Origin: Meconema thalassinum
Lineage: Eukaryota; Arthropoda; Insecta; Orthoptera; Tettigoniidae
Reading direction: 5' to 3'
Assembly (NCBI GenBank): GCA_946902985.2
Contig: OX336389.2
Coordinates: 340,044,444 to 340,108,443 of the forward strand
Length of the DNA: 64,000 nucleotides
Below the pieces are notes generated by a model, which was given only the letters and a program-made list of their open reading frames with translations, was not told the DNA's origin and searched no databases. The position numbers were made by a program, and so were the translations under genes. Shown here piece after piece: positions 44,568 to 55,894 of this stretch (the stretch's first letter is position 1; every line of letters begins with the position of its first letter).

Positions 44568-47087
44568 CTACTTCTTTTGGTCAACGTAAATGGTCCCTCC
44601 ATACCGTCTATGAGAACCATTTCCATTTCCTTCTCCTTTACTGGTGCTTGGTTTGGAATCGATACTCAAATCCTTTTTATCACCATTCCCATTTTCCTTG
44701 TCTCTTAAATCTTTAAGATATTCTTGTCCTTCCTTATGACGTTCATCATACTTCTCCTTCGTCATAATTTCATCTTGGAAGTTTCTGTTACGATTATCGT
44801 TTTGGTTATTCCTATTGTTATTCCTGTTATAATAACCATGATTATTTTATCGGTAGTTATTATTATTATTGTGATAATAACCACTTCTACGGTTGCCATT
44901 GCTATTATCGTTATTACGTCCTTGCCGTTGCTGATATGGATGACCTCCACGGAATCTCCTGTATGTGGGTTCTGGTCTACGATCACGGAAATAATTATTC
45001 CTTTCAGGACCAATATTTCCCTTTTCTGGTTCTTTCGGATTGTCTGTCGGTTGTGTTTGGTCAAGATATACTGTGTTAATGTCTTTGTACTCTTGCCGTT
45101 GGTTCTTCGCAACAACGTTTGGCATAGGGCTCGTGTAATCGAGTTTTCTGAGCAATTCGTCCATACTTGCTAGATCGTTGATCCCTGACGAGATAATTAG
45201 ACTTCTGACTTCAACAGGGAGCATCCTGGCTATCGCGTCTATCAACTGAGCTGTAGATAACGGGGGTTGAAGAAATCTGAGTCTGTCTAACTGACGCTTG
45301 AAGAAGTCTGCGTAGTGTGTAGGAAGAGTTCCTGAATATTTTCGTGAGTATACTTCTTCGCGTAGGGAATTTTGTGCTTCAATAGACCAGAAACGCTTTA
45401 TTAGTGCTTCTGCGAATTCATCGAAGTTCATGAAGGTATATCTGAAGGCTATAAACCATTCAAGGGGCCCATCTGACAAATAGCGTTCTACGATCTTCAT
45501 TTCCCTCTCTCTTGGAATATGCGCTTCGATAAAGTAATCTTTGAGATTTCTGATGTACTCTATCGGTGTGAAACTATCTAGGTTGCTGAACTTGCGCGGT
45601 TTGTCTTCAAAGTTCCTTATGACCGTCACGTTTCTCGGATATGAATCCTGAAGGTTTGGTCGAAAATCTCTATTGTAACTTTCGGGCTCTTTACTCCTCT
45701 CCTCTAAACCTTCCGTAAACCTGAATAATCTTTCTTCCGGCCTGATTTCCCTTTCTTCCACTTCTAGGCTATTTCTTCTAGTCTGATTCCTCGACTCGTC
45801 GAAATCTATCTTCTCCCTTTCCTTTTCTTATATCTCAGCGATAATCTTCTTCAGCTGTTGGCCTACTTCGGTCTTTAAATCTTCCTTATACGTTTGAAGC
45901 TTGGCAACATCTCCTAGATTAAGATTTTGTAATTTCTTGGATACGTATTCTTCTAGTTCATTAGTTTTCTCCTCACTCATGGCATTAACGTTAATGACAA
46001 CCTTGTTTAATCGTTCCTCTATCGTTTTAGTCTTACTCTCTAACGATTTTTTCAAAGCTTGCACATCCTGACTAGATTGAGTTCTATCTTCTACTTGCTT
46101 TTCAGTGAGCGTATCAATCCTTTTACCTAAATCCGTTCTTACTTCAAACACCTCTCTATTAATTTCTACTTGGGTACTGGCTAATTTCTTCTCTATGTTA
46201 TCTTGGATTTGCTTAACATGTTCCCCACTGGATTTGTTCCACTCGTCTTTCCATACAACTACATTAGCTTTTAACATTGCAGCTATGTCCTCCTCAATAT
46301 CTGCCTTAAGAATTTTATTATGGTCAATAACCTGTGTTCGTAAAGTTTCTACGTTACCTTTTAATTCGACCAGAGAAGCTGTAGTTTTTAACGCATCGTT
46401 AACAAAACGTGTCGTTAAAGCAGTTATATTCTGTGTACACAATTCTTTAGACGCCTCTACCTCTTGTCTAATCTTATTAATGTCCACTTGGACTTTTGTT
46501 ACATCTACAAATACCGTATTGACTTCTGTCTGTATTTTACCTACGTCAGACTGTACATCACTGACATCTGACTGCATATTATTTATGTCAACCTGAACAT
46601 TAGTGACATAGGCTTGGACTGTATCTACTTTAGATTGGATATTGGATACCTCTAACCTCACATTACCAATATCGGACTGTACATTAGACACATCCGCTTG
46701 CACTAAGTCAACTTTGGATTGGACTGTACCGACCTCTGTTTGTACACCACTTACATCATCTTTAATCTGCTTTGAGCTAGCCTGTAAACGCGTGACATTT
46801 GCAACCATTTTAGAGGCACTAGTATGTAAACCCTCTAAAGAAGTCTGTACTTCCTGAATTTCAGTTTTGAAACTCTCTTTGACACTTTCAGCGACTTTAT
46901 CTGTAAGAGAATCAACAACTTTAACAACCACTGTGTTAAGGTCCTCCTTTCGTTCCCGCTTCAGTTGTTCTAGGTCCTGCTTCGCTTCCTGAAATTTACC
47001 TTCAACAACATTTAAATTCTGCTGCATACTTTCTTGCTGCTTCACATGCATCTCTTCCAACATTCTCTTTACATCCTCACTTGCCAT
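44568..47087 (-). pseudogene. Gypsy-like Gag with two in-frame TAA codons
   Basis: One reading frame of 840 codons from ATG at 47087, interrupted by TAA at 45828-45830 and at 44847-44849 but without any frameshift. Part 1 (419 residues) is almost wholly coiled coil; residues 115-212 are 14 consecutive perfect heptads of the VQSDVSN type. Part 2 has a retrotransposon capsid (F-x-G-like IEYIRNLKDYF, then GPLEWFIAFRYTFMNFDEFA and VYSRKYSG). A basic Arg/Gly/Asn-rich tail (NNDNSNGNRRSGYYHNNNNN) continues past the second stop, and there is no CCHC knuckle. The third part has a Lys/Asp-rich end (to 44568). No protease, RT or integrase follows. Two stops in one otherwise clean frame may be ordinary mutations or readthrough sites. 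Confidence 0.85.
46452..46745 (-). repeat. 21-bp-periodic region encoding 14 heptads
   Basis: Residues 115-212 of Gag repeat every seven residues with V/I at position 1, V/I at 5 and often Q-S-D at 2-4, e.g. VQADVSN, VQSDIGN, IQSKVDT. At the DNA level this is a diverged 21-bp tandem array. Confidence 0.88.
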
Positions 47088-47632
47088 TGCAATAACCCTT
47101 TATATAATGCTGTAGAGACATAAACAACAACAGAGCAAAATAACAACATCTGAGGAACGTCCTATTCCATATACATTTTTGAGCACCTTAATGTCTAAAA
47201 GAAACTTAAAATTACCTTAGCATTAATTTATTGTACACCCTATGTTGGATAAACCTAATCATAATGTTTGTTCTCCTGTGATTCACTTTAAATATACTAC
47301 CACAAAGAAATTCTACCATTACAATCATCAAAACAAGTTATCTTTAGTTTTAACAAGACCTTAGCAATCGTCATGTACCGGTAAAATAAAATAGATATTC
47401 AGATCGTAGGTCGTTTTTCTAAACTGTCTACCTACTACACCTCTCTCAGGTTTCTAAGATCTGATCTATATCTGAGTGTAACCTTCCTAATATTAATTTA
47501 AATTAAGCCTATATAATTACATTCACATCCATCCGAACTTGGATAAGACATCCCACAAGTCCGGTAATTATTTCTTTCACTAGAAATGTTCAAACCAACT
47601 TCCTTTAGAGACACTACGAAGCTAATTTCGTA
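47088..47632 (-). other. Gypsy leader between PBS and gag
   Basis: About 545 bp, AT-rich and non-coding; presumably leader with packaging signals (inference). Confidence 0.55.
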
Positions 47633-47650
47633 TCCCTCCGTTGGGCGCCA
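47633..47650 (-). other. Gypsy primer-binding site, tRNA-Lys type
   Basis: On the minus strand TGGCGCCCAACGGAGGGA starts seven bases inside the 5' LTR. The first 12 bases equal the well-known tRNA-Lys PBS start TGGCGCCCAACG used by several retroelements. Confidence 0.8.
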
Positions 47651-47657
47651 TTCCTAC

Positions 47658-49509
47658 TGTACCCGATAATCCGGAAAGGATCCTGTTTGAATATCCATTG
47701 CCCACGCTGGATTGCCTATTTCTAACTTCACCGGCAAATACTACATTAGAAATCGCTTCCAACATGGCCTTTGGGGATTTACAGACAGCAGTTACCAGAA
47801 TATTGAGGATCAACAACCAACTACACGGGGCACTCACCTTTACTTACCTCTCGGGGACTGGGAATTCAGCTTCGCCTACACTACATCCACAATATTCTTC
47901 ACCTTATATTTAAAATGAATCACACTCCAACAACAATGGAAAACAATCTGAATAAAATTTATTAACAATAGGGTAAACTAATTTAGTATAAACAAAATAA
48001 CAATAAACGAATTTAACAATAGACAATAAAATTAAAAACACGCATTCATTCACACCTCCTTTCAACTCTACATCTTACTACAATGCTGTATTAAAATTAT
48101 GAGCATAAATCTTGGCTTGTTTTAGGCCTACACTGCGTAAAAATAAAAACGTTTAATGAAGTCTCTTAATGGCATTCCAGACACATGGTTTCATTCACAA
48201 GCCTGCGTTTGCAGAACGCACGTGCAGTAACTTTGTTTCATCAATGAAATACCGGCACCACGCCGTACTCGAAACTGGTTTATACAATTAATATAGAAGG
48301 CGGTGGGTCTACACCTGTTCATATTATGTCATCGCTCCCCAATATATCGGTGAATCATTCTCGCTAGCCCATAGAGACTGCTTGTGTGTGCGTTTATAAA
48401 AACACGTAAAAATTAACATTTAGATCTTACAAAAGTTCATATAACTACTCTGTTTCTTGAACAATCATTCTAAAAATTTTTATACACTCTTTAATTCGCA
48501 CCCCGCAATTGTTCTAGACTAATTCGGTTCCACATTTGCTCTTAACAATGAACAACCATACACACCAAAAACATCCGCTCGTAAAACACACGCTATTCCA
48601 AAACAATTGATTAATAAATCCTACTAAATTTTTTAAGTAATTAAATCATTTCCACAAAATATATTTACATGTAATATGTTTATAATAATATCCATTATCT
48701 AGTGTTGCTAAAGCGACACTTTCGAGATTCTAACTTCTCGGTTACAATAAAATTCTTAACTAAATATATACACTGGTTTTTCACATAACCATCCTTCTCT
48801 AACTTTCTGTAGTTTTAATATACTGCTTACACATCGTCTTATATAGGTTTCATTACATTGTCGGTATAATACAGTCGACTAATTAAGGTAAACTGTACGT
48901 AATTACATAACTTCGGGTTTAATAAAAATGTAATAATTGTATTATAGACATGAGTAGACAATCTTTCTCAAGTTGCATTTCCGCTGAAACCCTCCTGTTA
49001 ACACAGCTAAATCGTTAATTCACAAAAACTGGACTACTTGTATACAACGGCTCTTATCATGATACATGCCTTTTTATCAAAGAACAACAATACTTTGACT
49101 TTCTTAAAATCCGGAATTCCCTCGCATGAGCACCCTTCATAGCTCTACAAATCCTCATATAACAGTATATATGGCATAAACAATTATCATCTACTATGTT
49201 AAACAATAACCAAAAAGGATTAATTGTTATTAACATATCTTATGTAGGAACTTCTCTCAAATAATGGCATGACCCTCAGTATCATTGCACATGACTACTG
49301 GACTACAATTATACATGCGTAAGTTCTTCAAACGAAACTTCCAATTGCAATGAACGATATTAGACAGTCGTGATTAACCTCCTAAAGTTTACTCCACAAC
49401 AAGATAATTAACTGTTAACTCGTCTGTCGCAAATACATGTAATAAAAACAATACTCCTGTCTCTTCTCACTTGTCAAGCTTTAAATTGTTTATCGTTGTA
49501 ATATCATGT
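47658..49509 (-). repeat. Giant 5' LTR, part left of RTE insertion
   Basis: Aligns closely with 31014-32868. The tail 49493-49509 is the left 17-bp TSD of the RTE LINE. The small frames at 47641-47913 are not genes. Confidence 0.92.
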
Positions 49510-52500
49510 AACTCCGCCATTGCCCGGTACCAAGTCCGGGATGAGAAAGGAGGAGGGTTCGATGGCAGGCTTAACCACAAGCCGGTCGGTAAAACAAATT
49601 CTGTTGTATCTTAATGCACTGGCTAGAATAAATATTATGGATGAAACTGCTAGGGCGTTCCCCGCTGTAGGCGACGCGCATCATCATCGCCCGAATGGTG
49701 TGAGAAACGTGCAAGGGCTCCCCACTCAAGGACGGTGTGGGCTAAAGAAGCGAGTCCAACAAATCAGAATGGCAACCATTAACATGAGTACTCTTACGAG
49801 TCGAAGTCGAGAACTTGCAGATACCTTGAAAAACCGACAATTAGATATTGCCTGCATCCAGGAAACCAAATGGTCTGGCTCGAAATCCAAGGATATTGGT
49901 GAAGGATTCAAGTTATTCTACCACGGAAAGATATCAGGCAGGAATGGCGTAGGATCCTGTACTGTGAGTACAAAGTTCAGAGATCATGTCTCTGAAGTAA
50001 ACCGTCTTTCTGACCGATTGATGTCTATTAAGATCGACACTGGTACGAAATCCTTACGTGTGGTTTCATGTTATGCTCCACAAACTGGGTGCACGGATGA
50101 AGAGAAGGATGAATTTTGGAACAACCTCGAAACTTACCTACAGTTTGTTGAAGAAGAACTCCTGTTCATTGGTGGTGACTTAAATGGCCACGTTGGAGGG
50201 AATAGAAACGGTTTCGACAGAGTACATGGTGGACAAGGCTTTGGAGAGCGAAATGAGGATGGAAACAGAATCCTGGAATTTGCTGAGGCCTTAGACTTAG
50301 GTGTGACTAACACCTTTTACAATAAGCGGCCATCGCACCTCATTACCTACAGTAGTGGTGGAAGAAATACGCAAATTGATTATTGGTTGGTACGAAGGAG
50401 TGATCTGAAGTTTGTCACTGATGTAAAAGTCATGCCATCAGACATTATTGCACCCCAACATCATCTGCTTCTCCTCAATTTTAGGATTCGCCTTGATCTC
50501 GGCAAGAAAATTCTTAAATCTATATCGGAACGAATTAAATGGTGGAAATTAAAACAACATCACATCCAGCTGAAAACATCTATAGGTTCTTTATCTATGC
50601 CGGAACAAGGTCAACACGTTGATGAAATCTGGACAAAGGCCTCCACACATATTAAGACTTGTGCTACTCACATCATGGGTAAATCAAATCCTGGACGAAG
50701 TTTTATCAATAAAGAGATATGGTGGTGGAATTCTCATGTCCAAGATGCCATCAGGATGAAGAAGTTAGCGTATAAGACCTGGCTCCAATCGGGACTGGAT
50801 CTTGATCGCCAGCAATATAGAAGATTGAAGTCGGTGGCAAAACAGAAAGTGGCAAAGGCTAAAGCTGACCATTACAAGAGCATGTACGAAGAGCTCAACA
50901 CAGCAGAAGGAGCAAATAATATCTACAGACTAGCGAAGAATCGCCATCGTTCCACTCAAGATGTTGGACATGTTATGATCATTAAAAATGAAAATCAACA
51001 ACCTCTACGGAAACCTAATGAGATCCATAACCGATGGAAAGAGCACTTCGAAAATATTAGCAACGAAGAATTTCCGCATCCGCCACTACCAGTTGCGGAT
51101 CCTGTACTTGGTCCGGTACCAGCCATCACGGTTGCCGAAGTGGAGACCGCTATGAAGAAAATGAAAAATGGAAAGGCAACTGGACCGGATGATCTCTCAT
51201 CGGAGGTGTGGAAGATGCTTGGATCACAAGCAGCTCAGTTTCTAGCAGATCTCTTCAACAAAATTATCAATGAAAACGAAGCTCCTCTTACTTGGCTCTG
51301 CAGTGTAACAATACCAATTTGGAAAGGTAAAGGAGATATGCACAATTGCTCAAATTATCGACCGATTCGCCTGCTTTGCCACGCTATGAAGATATTTGAG
51401 CGTATCGTGGATACACGCCTTCGTGACATAATCAAGATTGCCTCAAACCAATGTGGTTTTATGAAAGGTACAGGGACAATCGATGCTATTCACGCCGCTC
51501 GTCTTTTGATGGAAAGGCACCTAGAAAAGTGGAAACCACTCCATATAGCCTTCTTGGATCTTGAAAAGGCCTTCGACAGGGTACCTCGTGATCTAATATG
51601 GTATGCACTACGACAGCACGGGGTACCAGAAGCATATGTTCAATGGGTTCAGCTTCTTCATCGTAATGTCACCAGCTATGTCCGATGTGCTTCAGGAAAC
51701 TCCGCAACTTTTCCCATCAGAGTTGGTGTTCATCAGGGGTCAGCTTTGTCCCCGCTCCTGTTCATCATCTGTTTTGACACCATCGCAGCCGATCTACTGC
51801 AACCACATCCCTGGACCTTGCTCTATGCTGACGATATCATTGTAGCCTGCAAGTCTCGCCAAGAATTGGAACAACATGTTCAATGTTGGAAAACTGCACT
51901 AGACACCCATGGCCTACGACTTAATATTGGGAATACAGAGTATATGGAGTGTGGAGTACCAAGTGAAGGATCTATTCACATTGATGGCACTGAACTCCGA
52001 AATCATCTGTTTTCAAATACTTGGGTACGCTAATCTGTTCAGATGGCCGAACACTCCCACATGTCCGAAACAGAGTCAACGCTGCATGGCTGAAATGGCG
52101 CGAAGTTACTGGAGTCCTTTTTGACCGGAATGTGCCACTATATCTGAAGTCGAAAATTTACAGAATCATCGTTCGACCAGTAGCACTGTACGGTACTGAA
52201 TGCTGGCCAGTAACGAAGAGACATGAACAACAACTACATGTCATGGAGATGAAGATGATTCGCTGGACACAGGGACTTACTAGACTGGACCGCATCAGGA
52301 ATGACAATGTTCGAGCTACATTTGGAGTGGCTCCAATCCATGAAAAAATGCGGGAGAGCCGTCTGCGTTGGTATGGACATGTATTGCGTAGCAATCACTC
52401 TTCAGTCGCGAGAACTGCACTTGATATCAGTCCAGAAGGCCGACGACCACGAGGGCGACCGAGAAAGCGCTGGCTGGATACTATACGGGAGGACATGCAA

Positions 52501-52610
52501 CTAGTGAATGCCACAACTAGAGACGCTCAGGATCGAGCAGTATGGAAGAAAAAGTGCAGAAAAGCAGACCCTGCAATAAAGCGGGATTAATGCTAGGAAG
52601 ATGATGATGA
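49510..52610 (+). mobile_element. Full-length RTE-clade LINE
   Basis: Inserted in the giant 5' LTR with a perfect 17-bp TSD TCGTTGTAATATCATGT (49493-49509 and 52611-52627). The uninterrupted target is visible in the other LTR near 32855 (one or two base changes). It ends in a short GATGATGATGA tail. One large ORF with a single frameshift. Confidence 0.95.
49520..52590 (+). pseudogene. RTE endonuclease-reverse transcriptase, one frameshift
   Basis: About 1020 codons. An AP-endonuclease comes first: MATINMSTLTSR, CIQETKW with the catalytic Glu, GGDLNGHVG, IDYWLV, and the RTE-style APQHHLLL where other clades have SDH. RT follows: KATGPDDLSSEVWK, NYRPIRLL, FLDLEKAFDRV, VGVHQGSALSP and the catalytic YADD (near 51830). 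A one-step frameshift near 52000-52015 moves the C-terminal arm (VALYGTECW; GRPRKRWLDTIRED) to the frame 52021-52590. The start may be slightly downstream of 49520. Otherwise intact, so young. Confidence 0.93.
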
Positions 52611-54953
52611 TCGTTGTAATATCATGTCGACAAAATGACGTGATGTTACACAAATAGCATAAAATAACACACATGTTATTTATAGTGTCAGATAGAATTC
52701 AATCTTGACCGGGATAAACTAGCTTTGAATTCCTAGCCAAAGATTTGAATAATTTTCTATCAAAAGGTATTTCCTCTAACATATTAAAAGAACAAAGCTC
52801 TTAGCTATACAAATAATAAGAAAGGTTTGTCAATGCCGTAATGTTTTTCCACTCTACACAAAGAATGTTCATAGGGATTAAGACTTCGGTCTTATCAAAC
52901 GACTAGTATTTCTTAGATCGTCGATAGTTTATGTACAATAATGATATAACAAGATCATTCGATGTTTCTTCTTTTCTTGAAGTTATATGTTTTTACATTA
53001 AAGTGCTCAAATTAAATTTAATAAGAATTTAATTTGAAACTATGAGACAATGTCAGAATACTTGGTTTAAATGAAATTATTAAAATTCGAGAGTCGAAAC
53101 GACTAGTCTCCTATGAGGCAATATGATTCCTCAAACAAAATTTTAATGTCAGTTCCACAACTGATCCGTAGAATAAAATTGAAAAATAGATGAAATGCAA
53201 TCATCTTCTAAATAATCTTGAAGTATAAAAATCTCAACACACATCTGAAGTGTAAAATACATAAAAGCACTGAAATACATGAAATGTGAAAATATAGAAA
53301 TATGGAATAAGATCGCTGAAAATATGGAATAAGATCGCTGAAATTTCAGAATAAGATCAATGAAAATATGGAATAAGATCGCTGGCTCAGAATGTTACTA
53401 ATCAAGCTCTATATAACAATTGAGATACACTAATACCTTATTTGGACGAAAACTTGAAGATCTATGTAAGTATTCCCACAATACTTTAGATGTTTCCTCA
53501 GTACAAGACACATTTTGATGGATCTGCATTCGAACCTCGGATCTGCGACCTCAGAGATAAGAAACGTCCCTCTCTGGAACTCACCAACATTCGCCTGGGC
53601 TCGAACGACATCCTTCTGGCAAATTCTTCTGTGTTGCTGGGCTACCTTTCCCTAGCATCTTGACAAATCTCTTCTGTAAAGTCTTCATTCTCCGTCGTAA
53701 ATATCTATCAGCTTCATCATTGGAATATAATTATGGAAATATTCATATAAATGGTGAATGAAATATTTCCATTGCTAATTGATGTTATATTAGTGTTCGT
53801 AGACTGACGAAAATGCACAAGATGGACCGTACACTACGTCTGTATTCAAGAATACGTTGTCTAACGAAGCTCCATCGTTGTATCTTAACTCCTGTTATCG
53901 AATATGTCTCTGGCGCATGACTATTTAGTTCATCATATCAACAATGTTACTTATGCTGAATGATAACGTTTGAAGAATAATAGTAATCATTCTGTTAATG
54001 TTTATGTGTTGCGCCAATATTAAAAGTTCTCCGCTACTGTTCACTCGAACTGCGTTCGCCAACTTCACGTTGCAATTTATAATGATATTCAGCTTTATTT
54101 CCAACACATTTGGAAATCTAACTTAACAGGCTTATATTGTCAAAACGGTGAATAGTAAAACGCTCGACTTTTCACAATATATAGAAAGCGACCTGTTCTT
54201 ACTATATATTCGCTTATTTAACTTCAGATCTCAATTATATAAGAGATATAATCAATGCAATGTTCCTCGCAGCTTCACGTAGAATGGAAGTGCGGTGATC
54301 TTCAACGTTCCACCTAGCTATCCTCCTGTCTCCACAAGTCGACAGTCGTCGCACTCGGACTAAGCTTTGGGATCTCCGTTAACCCAGTAAAAACACTTCC
54401 TCACTCTTCAAAGACTGCTGGAATAAGAACCTCGATCCTTGGATCTCCCCCTCCAAGTCAAATTTTTGGCGGCCATATCAATCTCCCACCATAATTTTAG
54501 CGCGTAGATTACTAATGCTTATTACTGCGTAGATTAACCGATCTGCGGTTTTTAAAGCATCAGACATAATTTCTCTTAATATTCTCTTCATTACCAAATA
54601 AGAAAATCTTCTTCTAAGGGCCTAAATGCATAATTTCATCATATTGTGTAATTAAAGTTGATCCCGTCTTCAATAAGACCTGTTCTCATTGGCTCTGGGC
54701 TGGGATCCAATAGCATAATTTATAACAATATTTATAATATTAATCTCCAAACTCGCTGTTGCTATGCTAAATATAGCCTTCTAGAAGCGTCCATTGTGCG
54801 ATATATCACGTGATCGGGCTCTCCCACAGTCTCGAGCTTGTAACACCACACTCTTGTGTCACACTTCCAGAAATTATATTTGCTAGTTAAATTTTATCAT
54901 GGGGACGGAAAATACTCTCATTTTGTCCCTTAATAATTCAATTTACGGGGGCA
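52611..54953 (-). repeat. Giant 5' LTR, part right of RTE insertion
   Basis: Aligns with 32856-33884 plus 42570-44218 of the other LTR without the BEL and SINE insertions, which proves those are later. 22-bp repeats lie at 53297-53383. It ends GGGGGCA at 54953. Confidence 0.93.
53297..53383. repeat. 22-bp tandem repeat inside giant LTR, four units
   Basis: Counterpart of 33534-33620. The third unit is more diverged (TTTCAGAATAAGATCAAT). Confidence 0.85.
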
Positions 54954-55224
54954 GTACCATACATCGATGATTGTTTTTACCTTCATAAATTAAATATACA
55001 GGTTGACTACTTGTATTGATATCTTGAAAAACATCATCAGGCACGTTATCAAAACGAGAAGGAAGAAATGTTTCAAACTCTTCACCAATGCAAAGAGCGC
55101 GATTTCCAAATTTAGTGTTTATTATTTTTATTCTATGAATGCGACAAGGTGTATGAATAGGCAAGTCGCTTATCTTCTTGAGTTCAACGCCACAGGCTTG
55201 AGCGATAGAATTCAAACCTTCCAT
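54954..55224 (-). pseudogene. Small ORF next to PolB, cut by the gypsy insertion
   Basis: About 90 residues from Met at 55224. Contains IHRIKIINTKFGNRALCI, then FLPSRF and VYLIYEGK. I recall proteins of this pattern (N-T-R/K-F/Y-G...V-x-L-P-x-R-F...Y-x-G) as small open frames in arthropod mobile and virus-like elements, possibly OB-fold nucleic-acid binders, but this is memory and inference. The gypsy element sits in its last codons. On the far side of the insertion the frame would run only a few codons to a TAA at 30996-30998, so the ORF loses just its tail. It lies downstream of PolB on the same strand. Confidence 0.5.
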
Positions 55225-55894
55225 TGTAGTCTATCAGCAAAAGAGCGTAACTATGACACTCTAGTCTCAACATTGTTACAACAACAAAAACAACAACAAT
55301 CACACATGGTTTTAAAACATTTAGCAAACCCCCCACCCTGGTATACAAATACGACTCTCTTTTAACAAAAAAAAAGACATAGTTATGACTACATGAAACA
55401 AATAAACAAAACAACAAAATAAATGTTAAACCCACTCACTTACCCACCCCTCACTGTATTAGCCCAAATGCTAACAAACTAATGGCAAGTACTAGTAGTA
55501 GTATTTTACAGACACACAAACACACACACATGCATAGATATACACTTTTGTTTAAACTTACCCTTTTTTAATTCCATACGCCCATGTCATTTTAAGGAAA
55601 GCAACCACTATTTTCCCCCTAAAGGGCATTTATTCTCATGCATGTTAACCCAAGGAATTTTTATCATTTATATAAACTATAAAAAATAAATACTATTTAG
55701 AAATTTACAATGACTAGCATAATAATTAGGATTTTATTCAAGGCTTTGTTTTGAAAACAAAAAATTGTCAAGGGTATAGGTTGTTTATACTATTTGCACT
55801 TGCTAATATTTACAATGTCTATCATTTAAAAATAAAAAACTATTAACTATACTATCTATGAGAAAGCTATTTTACAACATCATAAACAAAAAAA
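55225..55894. other. Gene-free spacer between small ORF and PolB
   Basis: AT-rich. It includes a CAACAA-rich patch at 55275-55300 and a CA-rich patch at about 55510-55530. No coding signal. Confidence 0.5.

Larger units (their letters stand above)
31014..54953 (-). mobile_element. Ty3/Gypsy-like Gag-only element with ~4.2-kb LTRs, itself invaded
   Basis: Two copies of one long repeat flank a 3439-bp internal region (44219-47657). LTR ends are TGTACCCGAT...GGGGGCA (TG...CA). The outer flanks carry a perfect 4-bp TSD GTAC (31010-31013 and 54954-54957). PBS, Gag and PPT lie on the minus strand, so the 5' LTR is the right copy. After subtracting later insertions the LTRs are about 4.17 and 4.20 kb. 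Pol is absent. The overall span reaches 24 kb because of three nested insertions. Confidence 0.9.
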
